Program-made: the position numbers and the translations under genes
Notes under the pieces: model-generated
Told to the model about the DNA's origin: nothing
What the model saw: the letters and a program-made list of their open reading frames with translations, nothing else
Databases searched by the model: none
DNA from: Opitutaceae bacterium UBA3033
Lineage (GTDB): Bacteria > Verrucomicrobiota > Verrucomicrobiia > Opitutales > Opitutaceae
DNA: 22,961 nt
Assembly (NCBI GenBank): GCA_002367815.1
Contig: DFDG01000034.1
Span: 1 to 22,961, forward strand
Direction of reading: 5' to 3'
Shown here: positions 7,009 through 14,179 of the stretch, one piece after another
Numbering within the stretch: position 1 is the stretch's first letter
How the letters are laid out: every line of letters starts with the position of its first letter

Positions 7009-7981
7009 GGGCATGGGTCCGCAACGGACCGGTAAAAAACATTCGCACGAGTTGAATAACTTGGCGGGGTTGCTGCGCCCAAGCCGCAATCAACACCCGC
7101 AAAGCCCCGGCTATATGTGATGGTGTCAGGGAATCCGAAAGTGTCTTGCGCGCAAAATAAACCGCCAGCAGTGGAAAGCGTTCCGCCAAACTCAGTTTCG
7201 CAAAGCAAGAGTATTGGGTCGCAATATCCGGCGGGGAGCCAATCCATGATTTGAACTCGCCCAATATGGTGGACAGGTCCTCGTCACGACCAGCCCGGCG
7301 TCGGGCCGTAATCAATCGGACAATACAGGCATTGAGCACCTGTGTCGGACGCTGTTGCACGGTGGTCTGAGTTTGATGTCGCCGATATTCGAGCAACACT
7401 TCAGGTAACGCACAGATGGCATGGGTTTCCGCAACCCGACACAGTTGATCGTAATCACACGCCACTTCAAAACATTCCCGATAGGGGTGTTGAAGCATAA
7501 TCTCGCGGCGCATCATCAGGGTGGGTGTCATCGCTGGCATGTCGTAGGCACTGAAGATATGGTAATCCCGCTCACTCAATAACGTGAACTCACGACCGGT
7601 TATTTTCCCCTCATCATTGATCGTGTTGGCCACGCTGAAGACCCCGCCCACCCCGGGGTTGGCATTCAGGAAGGCGACTTGCTTTTCGAGCCGCTCAGGC
7701 AATGCAATATCATCGAAATCCAGCACGGCGACGAATTCACCCTGCGCGGCGTTCAGGGCGGTGTTCATCCCGATCGGAATGCCATAATTCTTCTCCATTG
7801 GTATCCAACGCAAACGGGGGTCCCGGCCCGACTCCCCCAAAGTTTCCGGCGTCATGCCGCTGCCATTATCAACAAAAATTAATTCCAAATCCGGCATCGT
7901 CTGCTCCCACACACTGCGCACGGCCAACCGCACAAATGGCGTGTCGCGATGGCTAACCATAATTACCGATACGAGAGGCAC
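6995..7981 (-). CDS. Family 2 glycosyltransferase
   Basis: GT-A fold glycosyltransferase of about 328 residues. The N-terminus VPLVSVIMVSHRDTPFVRLAVRSVWEQT is characteristic. The first nucleotide-binding aspartate is in LELIFVDNGS, and the metal/nucleotide-binding DxD region is FVAVLDFDDIALPERL. The later Y-D-Q (ACDYDQLCRVAE) sits where the catalytic base is often found. It should transfer a sugar from a nucleotide donor to a lipid-linked glycan on the cytoplasmic side. I chose GTG at 7981, which places the first strand at residue 4 as in most relatives; TTG at 8026 would add 15 residues. It is divergent from the O-antigen ligase gene and convergent with the flippase. Donor and acceptor are unknown. 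Confidence 0.82.
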   Translation of the reverse strand: MPLVSVIMVSHRDTPFVRLAVRSVWEQTMPDLELIFVDNGSGMTPETLGESGRDPRLRWIPMEKNYGIPIGMNTALNAAQGEFVAVLDFDDIALPERLEKQVAFLNANPGVGGVFSVANTINDEGKITGREFTLLSERDYHIFSAYDMPAMTPTLMMRREIMLQHPYRECFEVACDYDQLCRVAETHAICALPEVLLEYRRHQTQTTVQQRPTQVLNACIVRLITARRRAGRDEDLSTILGEFKSWIGSPPDIATQYSCFAKLSLAERFPLLAVYFARKTLSDSLTPSHIAGALRVLIAAWAQQPRQVIQLVRMFFTGPLRTHALIPA

Positions 7982-8083
7982 GATACGATGCAAACCGACC
8001 AGTGCGATGGGGCAAGCCTGACGCAATTTTGTTTCAAGCTCGTTTTGCGGCCCAGCTTTGTCATGCGTTGAGTCGTTTTACGC

Positions 8084-9361
8084 ATGACTGTTTCACCCAT
8101 CTGGCGCACCCGACTGACCACGATCGTTGCCTCGGCGCTCGCGCTCTGGTTTGGCGCCGGTTTGGCGCAGCAGGAGTATTTTTGGCCGATATTGATCGCC
8201 GGAGTATTAACCATGCTGACCTTGAGCCGGCTGCTCCGACTCCCTATCGATGTGATCCTGCTGGGCATGACGCTATTTGGCTATCTGGCGGGAAATCGTG
8301 GGTTCGCGCAAATCTCGTTGATGAGTCAATTCCCGCTGTTTCCCGCCGAATTCGTGATGCTGGCCACAAGCACCACTATTCTGGTGAAATGCGCCTTCAG
8401 CCGGGATTTGCCCGTCCGGCGCGAAATTCTCAATCTGACGATATTCGCTTGGATCGCGATCTGTAGCATGCGGTTGTTTTTTGATCTCAGGATTTATGGG
8501 TTTCTCGCCATCCGCGATTTTGCCACGGTGTATTATACAGCATTCTTCTTTATCGCCCAAAGCCTCGCCCGCGAGGCAAACCACCGCCGCTGGCTGCACA
8601 GCTGCTTAATCGCCGGGGCCGTAGGCATGCTGATGCTTTATCCGCTGGTGGAATATTTTCCCGGATTTTTCATGGATATCCTTACCTTGAGGGGAAATCC
8701 CGTGATTTTCTTCAAAGGTGATTTGGTGGGCACCATGCTCATCGCCGGTTCACTCCTGGTTTATCACCGTTTGGAAAAATCAAAACCCGCCTTGGCCGTC
8801 GTGGCCAGTCTCGCCCTGACCGCAGTGGCGCTAACGACCAACAACCGCGCGTCGCTTGTCGCGATGGTTTTCGTAATAATTCTATTGATAGTTGGTCGGC
8901 GATGGCGCTTCGCCGGCACTCAGATTGCGGCCGGCGTGGTCGCAGTGATAGCCATTTTGTTTTTTGCCCACCTGACCAATACCCCGTTGGAGCAAACTCC
9001 CCTCCATAGCACTTATGAAAGGGCGGTCTCCATTATCGATCTGACGGGAGAACGTCGTTATACCGGTGATAACACCTTTTTCAAAGGTGATAACAATCGC
9101 TTCCGCTTGGTCTGGTGGAACGCCGTTGTGAATGAAACCATCGATGGCAATCCTTGGCTTGGTCTCGGTTTTGGGTCCGACCTCGCCAGCCGATTCGTGA
9201 CGGAATATTATCCTGAGCAGGGCGAGGAATTCGAAACCCGCAGTCCGCACAGCGTGATGCTGAGTATTTTTGGTCGGGGGAAACGAACTTCGTCATCCAC
9301 ATGCCAAAAGGTGATGGTTTTGCCTGGGAAAGTGCGCAAGGCACTGTTGGCGATCAAATGA
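8084..9361 (+). pseudogene. O-antigen ligase/polymerase-like membrane protein, 3'-truncated
   Basis: A multi-helix membrane protein of the O-antigen ligase/Wzy class, which joins or polymerises lipid-linked glycans in the periplasm. The first roughly 398 residues contain about ten membrane helices. A large periplasmic loop (about residues 302-395) holds RFRLVWWNAVVNETIDGNPWLGLGFG and ends with the conserved histidine motif RSPHSVML. After SIFGR (near 9278) the protein continues as about 27 unrelated residues to the stop at 9361. That stretch is the antisense of the convergent dioxygenase gene. In intact relatives the histidine motif is followed by at least one or two more helices, so this copy lost its C-terminus. 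It may make a protein but is probably inactive. Start ATG 8084. Confidence 0.75.
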
Positions 9362-9630
9362 CAATTCCCGCCCAGAATCTTTTCGATCAAGTCGATGATA
9401 TTGGGGTGGTCGATGAGGGCTTCAAACTCGGGACCCTGTTCAAACATTTTTGGCCGCCATATTTCCTGCATGCCGTAAAGATCGGCTTCAGGGCAATGTT
9501 TGGCGAAAGCGCGCTCCACGCCGGCTTGGAGTGTGGCGACTTCGTCGGGCGACAACACGTCGGGGAGGACGAGGAAACCATCGCGTTCATACTGGGCCAT
9601 TAGTTCCGCTGTGGGAGTGACAATACTCAT
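9208..9630 (-). pseudogene. Phytanoyl-CoA dioxygenase (PhyH) family protein, 3'-truncated
   Basis: The N-terminal half of an Fe(II)/2-oxoglutarate-dependent oxygenase of the PhyH family. It starts MSIVTPTAELMAQYERDGFLVLPDVLSPDEV, typical for the family, and reaches the first two iron ligands in the H-x-D motif FWHVDDEVRFPRP. Real homology ends near 9280; the last roughly 24 residues (KILSITLCGL...) are antisense of the O-antigen ligase gene. The distal histidine ligand and the 2-oxoglutarate-binding arginine of these enzymes (normally around 250-300 residues) are absent, so activity is not expected. I chose ATG 9630; GTG 9678 would add 16 low-complexity residues. The original substrate is unknown. 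Confidence 0.75.
9270..9281. other. Deletion or join junction: O-antigen ligase to PhyH
   Basis: Plus-strand coding for the O-antigen ligase stops being recognisable at SIFGR. Minus-strand coding for the dioxygenase stops being recognisable at FPRP. Both points fall in GGTCGGGG (9272-9279). Two convergent genes ending inside one another at the same base indicate loss of the DNA between them or an assembly join. Confidence 0.65.
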
Positions 9631-9820
9631 GGGTGTTTGGGGTGCATCAGCAGATGCCGAGGCCCCGCCGGATGTCACGGTGAAAATTTGCTGATAATAA
9701 CTTAGTTACGACTGGTCAGATAGTTCGTGCGCTGGTTCGATTTACGGCTGCCAGCAGGCGGACTACCCTTCGGGGGGAGGGACTGCAATCTGATTGGAAA
9801 CCCAGATCAAGTTTTCCTGA

Positions 9821-10404
9821 TCACCTCACCCATTTGTTGATATATTCGTCCAAAGCATCGACGTAGGCGTTGTCGACGGTTTCATCCTGCTTGGCCACGT
9901 TTAAAGCCTCTTCCGGTGACATGTATCGGCCGCGGTTATCCTGGGCGTAAGCTTCGTTGATCACTCCGTTGCGGTAGACCCGTTCACTGCGATTTTTGCC
10001 ACTGGGGTAGTAACTTAGAATGCTACCTTCCCAGTCGCCATCGATGAACGAACCGCGAAATTTTAATTTACCACGCAGGCCGGGTCCAGCATCGGTGGAA
10101 AAAACATTTTAACCGCTCCCGAGAATGTGCCGGCCCGATAATTGAACTCGACGATTTTGGTGCCGCCAGCATCCCAGAATGTCCATTTGCCATCGGGGAG
10201 GCCATGACTGAAATTGCCTTCGGCCTGTTTGTGGCTGGGCGTGGCCCAGATCTCAATCGGCCCGTGATAAAACTCCCCTGTTTTGGTGCCCCGCACTTCC
10301 GGCGGAATCTTTTCTACTTCTTCGGCGGCGTAGGTCGGGAGCAATATTGACCCCATTATCAATGGGAGGAGCAAGCGCAGTGAATTGCGCAAACGTGGAA
10401 TCAT
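9821..10404 (-). pseudogene. Exported MORN-like repeat protein with a frameshift
   Basis: The start (ATG 10404) encodes a signal peptide (MIPRLRNSLRLLLPLIMGSILLPTYA, cleavage near AAE). MORN-type repeats follow: EFYHGPIEIW, then AEGNFSHGLPDGKWTFWDAGGTK. The frame breaks at a run of six T (A on the plus strand, 10099-10104) and would stop at about 10063. In the -1 frame the protein continues naturally as LRGKLKFRGSFIDGDWEGSI then LSYYPSGKNRSERVYRNGVI, ending KWVR with TGA at 9821-9823. The total is about 194 residues if joined. Such repeat proteins are thought to be envelope or signalling proteins; no specific role is known. A single-base indel in a homopolymer may be a sequencing error. Slippage on the T run could also restore the frame. 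It lies downstream of the DegT gene on the same strand. Confidence 0.65.
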
Positions 10405-10522
10405 TAATGGGGCGAAAATTGCGGTGCCCCCGGTTTAGCAGCAAGTCGGATGTGCGAAAGTTGATCCCTCGCAACAGCATCGAAACCCAGCTGACTTGAG
10501 ACGGAGGAATGAATAGCAGTGA

Positions 10523-11749
10523 TCACTTCGCGCAGTTTTTAGCGACGTGCCTGATGGCGAGAGCGACTTTATCGATGTAGCCGTCCGACATCGCTTCATT
10601 AAGCGGCATCACCACGCAATCTTCCAGAATGGCTTCGGCCACGGGGCAACAAACCTTGGTGTAATCCATCGTTGTGGCTCCGAAATCACGGGCCGGCCAT
10701 GTGCCGCCGAAGAAATTGTGGTTTTGGAAAACCTTGTAGCGATAAACCGCCATGGGGATGTAGCCTGCGCTGGCTGAAACACCCTGGGACTTCAGGCTGT
10801 CCACGAATTCTGCCCGGGTAACTTTAAGTGCATTCAAATCCAAGCGCATCAGATAAAACCAATAGGTATGCGTATTGCCGGGATGGGTGACGGGCGGCAG
10901 AACGCCAGGAATATCGGCGAGCTTTGCAGTGAGGCGGGCGCCGGCGTGATTGCGGCGCGCCACGATGCTCTCCAGTTTGGTGAGTTGTGCGGCGCCGATG
11001 GCCGCAAGGGGTTCACTCATCCGGTAATTCGGAGCAAGTTCCTCGGGGTCACGAGTGCCGGCAACACGGTCGTAACACTTGTCGCCCCATTTGGAGAGGC
11101 CCAGGCCGAAGTCATCACGATTGGTGCCGACCATGCCGCCATCACCGCAGGAGACATGTTTGAAATCATTGAACGAGTAGCAGCCGAAATCCCCCATGAG
11201 ACCAACCGGCGTGCCTTGATATTTGGCGCCCCATGATTGGGCGCAGTCTTCTATGACCACGAGATTGTGCTCTTTGGCGAGTGCTCCGATTGCAGTCATG
11301 TCGCAACTGTTGCCGGCGAGGTGGACGGCCATGATGGCGCGCGTTTTAGGGGTGATCACTTTGCGGATGGCATCCGGATCCATGTTATAAGTGCGAGGAT
11401 CGAGATCGGTGAATACGGGCACGCCTTGTTGATAAAGGATGCCTATGACCGAACCCATGTCAGTGATGGGTGAAACGATAACTTCCTCGCCCGGTTTGAG
11501 TCGCAGGGCGGCGACGGCAATGTGGAGCGCGGCGGTGCCCGACGAGCACGGAAAAACATACTTTAAGGCGTAGTGATGCCTAAACTCGTTGAGCAGTGCC
11601 TCGGTTTGCGGGCCCTTCCAGTAAAAGAGGGATCTCTGTTTCACCATGGCGGTGAGACGGGTGAGCTCGGCATCGCCCCAGCGGATGCTGAGGGGCGGAA
11701 CGGGTTCATCAACGATGGGCTTGAGGACAGGAGGTTGGGCAGTGCTCAT
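10523..11749 (-). CDS. DegT/DnrJ/EryC1-family PLP-dependent aminotransferase
   Basis: A 408-residue fold-type I PLP enzyme of the DegT/DnrJ/EryC1/StrS family, whose members aminate keto-sugars or, in the reverse sense, act on amino-sugars and cyclitols. Visible features are the substrate/cofactor loop CSSGTAALHIAVAAL, the PLP-aspartate motif VVIEDCAQSWGAKYQG, and the Schiff-base lysine in CYSFNDFKHVSCGDGGM. The C-terminal APNYRMSEPLAAIGAAQL segment is also typical. Length is normal. Start ATG 11749; no Shine-Dalgarno site is clear. It follows two amidohydrolase genes in one leftward group (33-base gap). The context with the divergent sugar-catabolic operon suggests transamination of an amino-sugar or keto-sugar acid, but a biosynthetic role is equally compatible with the sequence. 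Confidence 0.88.
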   Translation of the reverse strand: MSTAQPPVLKPIVDEPVPPLSIRWGDAELTRLTAMVKQRSLFYWKGPQTEALLNEFRHHYALKYVFPCSSGTAALHIAVAALRLKPGEEVIVSPITDMGSVIGILYQQGVPVFTDLDPRTYNMDPDAIRKVITPKTRAIMAVHLAGNSCDMTAIGALAKEHNLVVIEDCAQSWGAKYQGTPVGLMGDFGCYSFNDFKHVSCGDGGMVGTNRDDFGLGLSKWGDKCYDRVAGTRDPEELAPNYRMSEPLAAIGAAQLTKLESIVARRNHAGARLTAKLADIPGVLPPVTHPGNTHTYWFYLMRLDLNALKVTRAEFVDSLKSQGVSASAGYIPMAVYRYKVFQNHNFFGGTWPARDFGATTMDYTKVCCPVAEAILEDCVVMPLNEAMSDGYIDKVALAIRHVAKNCAK

Positions 11750-11782
11750 GATGAAAATTTCAAGGAGTTGATGGGTCGATAA

Positions 11783-12535
11783 TCAGAGTTTGAAGAAACG
11801 GACGGCATTGGTGGAGCCGATCAGCTCTTTGGCTTTCGCGGGGATATTGGCGAAGCGGAGTTTATCGACCTCGCCGCGGGTGGAAAGCATGGGAGTGCAA
11901 GTGCCGAGCATCAGACGCCGGGCGGGGATGTCTTTAAGCAAGTCAGACAAAGTATTGTGCCATTCGCAGAATGAAATTTCGGCGGAGAAATTTTCGCAGG
12001 TTTTGGCCAGTTCCTTTAACTCCGGGCGATAGATGCCAGTGAGGAAAAATTGCTGCTTGGGGTGCCGTTTGAGGCAGGCCGTCAGATCTGTGATGGGCAC
12101 ACCCTTGACGTTGAGGGCGAAGTAACGATGGCGCTCATCCTCATAACGCAGGTTGATCACGAGGCGGAGCTTCGTTTTGGCCAAGGCCTCGATGAACTCG
12201 TTCACCACGGGATCGGTGAGCCGGTAGTTGTTGAAATTGGGCAACAGTTTGACAGCACAAACTTTCGTCGCCTGACATTCGGCGAGTTGATCGCGCCAAT
12301 TGGCCAATCGCAGATTGATGACGGGCACGGGCACGAGAGCAGGGGTACGTTTTACGGCGGCGAGCAAGGTGCGATTGCTCGGCATGGGGTCGGGTTGAAA
12401 CGTCGCCCCGAAATGTGAAACCAAGGCGCGGTCGATGCCGCTGGCCGCGAGGTGTTTGACGAGTTGAGCGGCCGTGCGGTCGGGGGTAAAAGTGAAAGGC
12501 CAGCACCCGAGATTGACGTTGGTATCGATGAGCAT
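11783..12535 (-). CDS. Amidohydrolase-like protein lacking canonical metal ligands
   Basis: A 250-residue TIM-barrel protein related to the COG2159-type amidohydrolases (compare its neighbour). The usual N-terminal H-x-H metal motif reads MLIDTNVNLGCWPF, with asparagine in place of both histidines. The expected histidine after strand 5 is within VINLRYEDERHRY, where R-x-E-D-E-R appears instead. The usual D of a G-T-D-x-P motif is cysteine (MLGTCTP). The lysine region AVKLLPNFNNY is retained. It is therefore either a member of a divergent subfamily with another chemistry or a non-catalytic partner. Start ATG 12535, seven bases after the stop of the canonical amidohydrolase, which indicates co-transcription. 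Confidence 0.75.
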   Translation of the reverse strand: MLIDTNVNLGCWPFTFTPDRTAAQLVKHLAASGIDRALVSHFGATFQPDPMPSNRTLLAAVKRTPALVPVPVINLRLANWRDQLAECQATKVCAVKLLPNFNNYRLTDPVVNEFIEALAKTKLRLVINLRYEDERHRYFALNVKGVPITDLTACLKRHPKQQFFLTGIYRPELKELAKTCENFSAEISFCEWHNTLSDLLKDIPARRLMLGTCTPMLSTRGEVDKLRFANIPAKAKELIGSTNAVRFFKL

Positions 12536-12542
12536 GGTAGAG

Positions 12543-13316
12543 TCAGTTTAGGTTGAGCAGGCGGGCGGTATTGGCGAAGAGGATATTATGTTTGGCGGCG
12601 GCGGAAAGATTGGTTCCGAGTACTGATCCGATTTTAACGCTGGTATCGCGGATGGGGAGGTCGGTGCCAAACAGGACGCGTTCTGCGCCGAGATGTTCGA
12701 CCGCATATTCGATCAAGCCCGCCTCGGGAAATGCGCCGGAGATATCGACGTAGAGATTATTCAGACCCTTGGCGGCGATCACACCGCGGAAGCCGATACC
12801 AACAAGATGGGCCATGATGATATTCACATCCGGATACTTGCGGGCGAGTGCTGCGGTATCATCCGGATCGCTGTGGTCCTTCAACTCTGGGCCGAAATTG
12901 GTTGAACTCCAACTGTGCTGTAGCACCGGTATCTGGAACGTGCGGGCGGCTTTGATGATATGCTTCATGCACGGATCAGAAGCGTTGTTGGCGATCTCCA
13001 ACTTAATGCCTTTGAAACCGAACTTGGTCACACAACGTTCTGCCTCCATCATGACGGCTTTTTCGCCCAAGAGTGGATTCAGGTAGCAAAAACTGATGAA
13101 ATATCCGGGATGCAGCTTTTGGAGCCGACCGGTTTCATTGTTCAGTTTGATCAACTGGGCGGCATCAGGCCGGGCGCCGTAGCGCAGCACATCGCCCAGG
13201 GCGATCATGCGCTCGACGCCATGCGAGCGCCCGTGGGCCACGAGTTGATTGATTTCAGATTCCTTGCGGCCTTGGCCAAAAAAAATCGGGTGAGTATGAA
13301 CGTCGATGATGCGCAT
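12543..13316 (-). CDS. Amidohydrolase family protein (COG2159 type), metal ligands intact
   Basis: A 257-residue metal-dependent hydrolase or decarboxylase with a TIM-barrel fold. The ligand set is visible in order: H-x-H in MRIIDVHTHP, the strand-4 lysine region FKGIKLE, histidines in IPVLQHSW and NIIMAHLVG, and the aspartate in VLFGTDLPI. Relatives act on lactones, amides or carboxylated rings; the substrate is unknown. I chose ATG 13316 because the protein then begins at the first strand; a start at 13406 would run through the divergent TetR promoter region. It is the first gene of the leftward group (amidohydrolase, amidohydrolase-like, DegT, MORN-like) and is divergent from the TetR regulator, which may control it. 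Confidence 0.85.
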   Translation of the reverse strand: MRIIDVHTHPIFFGQGRKESEINQLVAHGRSHGVERMIALGDVLRYGARPDAAQLIKLNNETGRLQKLHPGYFISFCYLNPLLGEKAVMMEAERCVTKFGFKGIKLEIANNASDPCMKHIIKAARTFQIPVLQHSWSSTNFGPELKDHSDPDDTAALARKYPDVNIIMAHLVGIGFRGVIAAKGLNNLYVDISGAFPEAGLIEYAVEHLGAERVLFGTDLPIRDTSVKIGSVLGTNLSAAAKHNILFANTARLLNLN

Positions 13317-13360
13317 GAATGGGTCGGGGATGAATACTAGGGTCGGGAGAACATCGTGAC

Positions 13361-13386
13361 AAGTGCCGGTTGGTTGGGTAGCACTT
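13361..13386. promoter_or_regulatory. Candidate operator between the amidohydrolase and TetR genes
   Basis: Within the 77-base divergent intergenic region, AAGTGC (13361-13366) and GCACTT (13381-13386) form perfect 6-base inverted arms separated by 14 bases, seven bases before the TetR start codon. TetR-family proteins usually bind palindromes in their own divergent promoter. Six-base arms can occur by chance, so this is only a candidate. Confidence 0.3.
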
Positions 13387-13393
13387 TTCCCAC

Positions 13394-14032
13394 ATGTCGC
13401 TTGCAACCAAGACTAAAACAATAAAAACGGCGACGGTGCGGGATCGCCTGCTGGGGGAAGCCACCAAACTTTTTGCCCAATCGGGATATCGCGGCACCAC
13501 GGTGGATGAAATCGTAGCTGCAACGAAGGTAAACAAGCGGATGGTTTACCACTACTTTGGGGACAAGGAAAAGTTGTATCATGCCGTATTGATTGAGGCT
13601 TATCGCGGTCTGGAAACGGTGGAAGTGGAGGCACTTTCGCACACGCAGGATATCGCCACGCTGACGGAGTCGATTGTCCGTTCTTATTTCGATTTTCTGG
13701 CGGCGCATCCTGAGTTTGTGCGCCTCATTCTTTGGGAGAACCTTAACGATGGACGGGGGTTGGCCCAAACCGACTCCAAGTTGAGCAAAGATCCGATGTT
13801 GTCGGCGCTCAATCGGCTGCTGCGCGATGGCATCGCGGCCGGGAGCATTCGCCCTGATATGGATGCCCGGCATCTGCTTATCAGCATCATAGGACTTTGC
13901 CTGGTCTACAGTTCCAACCGCTACACTTTGTCGCAGGCTTTGCGCATGGATCTGGGCAGTGCCCGGGTCAGGACGCAAGGCATCCGCCACGTCACCCAAC
14001 TGCTCCTGGACGGGATCAAAATCAAGGACTGA
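13394..14032 (+). CDS. TetR/AcrR-family transcriptional regulator
   Basis: A 212-residue TetR-type regulator. The N-terminal DNA-binding domain is clear: RDRLLGEATKLFAQSGYRGTTVDEIVAATKVNKRMVYHYFGDKEKLYHAVL, with the helix-turn-helix over residues about 41-60 and the signature YHYFGDKEKLY. The C-terminal helical domain (FLAAHPEFVRLILWEN...) resembles regulators with a TetR_C ligand-binding domain that respond to small molecules. These proteins are mostly repressors released by a ligand. Start ATG 13394. It sits between the leftward amidohydrolase group and the rightward catabolic operon and is a good candidate to control both in response to a pathway intermediate. Confidence 0.9.
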   Translation: MSLATKTKTIKTATVRDRLLGEATKLFAQSGYRGTTVDEIVAATKVNKRMVYHYFGDKEKLYHAVLIEAYRGLETVEVEALSHTQDIATLTESIVRSYFDFLAAHPEFVRLILWENLNDGRGLAQTDSKLSKDPMLSALNRLLRDGIAAGSIRPDMDARHLLISIIGLCLVYSSNRYTLSQALRMDLGSARVRTQGIRHVTQLLLDGIKIKD

Positions 14033-14083
14033 GCGCGACAACGGCACAGTGTCAAAGTGGCTGTAATCAGAAGGTCGTTGAGG

Positions 14084-14109
14084 CCCAAGTAACTAAGAGG
14101 TTACTTGGG
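14084..14109. promoter_or_regulatory. Perfect 10-bp inverted repeat upstream of the catabolic operon
   Basis: Arms CCCAAGTAAC (14084-14093) and GTTACTTGGG (14100-14109) pair perfectly around a six-base spacer TAAGAG. The site is 51 bases after the TetR stop and ends two bases before a candidate -35 element. It may be an operator, or the hairpin terminator of the TetR gene, although no U tract follows. Its place next to the promoter favours a regulatory role. Confidence 0.5.
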
Positions 14110-14111
14110 AT

Positions 14112-14139
14112 TTGACCCGGGAAACGGAAGGTCTTGTAT
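14112..14139 (+). promoter_or_regulatory. Candidate sigma-70-type promoter of the catabolic operon
   Basis: TTGACC (14112-14117, five of six matches to the -35 consensus) is followed after 16 bases by TTGTAT (14134-14139), a weak -10. Transcription would begin around 14146, about 34 bases before the first start codon. The weak -10 makes this tentative. Confidence 0.35.
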
Positions 14140-14179
14140 GGGGGTGTTTCGCATTCACTAATTCATTGATTTTCCCATT

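Noticed and set aside
9697..9709. ATAAC-TTA-GTTAC, whose minus strand shares GTAACTAAG with the palindrome at 14084
   Set aside because: Spacing differs, the arms are imperfect, and a shared 9-mer in 23 kb is not improbable.
9767..9785. CCC-TTCG-GGG mini hairpin downstream of the MORN-like gene, a possible terminator
   Set aside because: The reliable stem is only three pairs and no T run follows in either direction.
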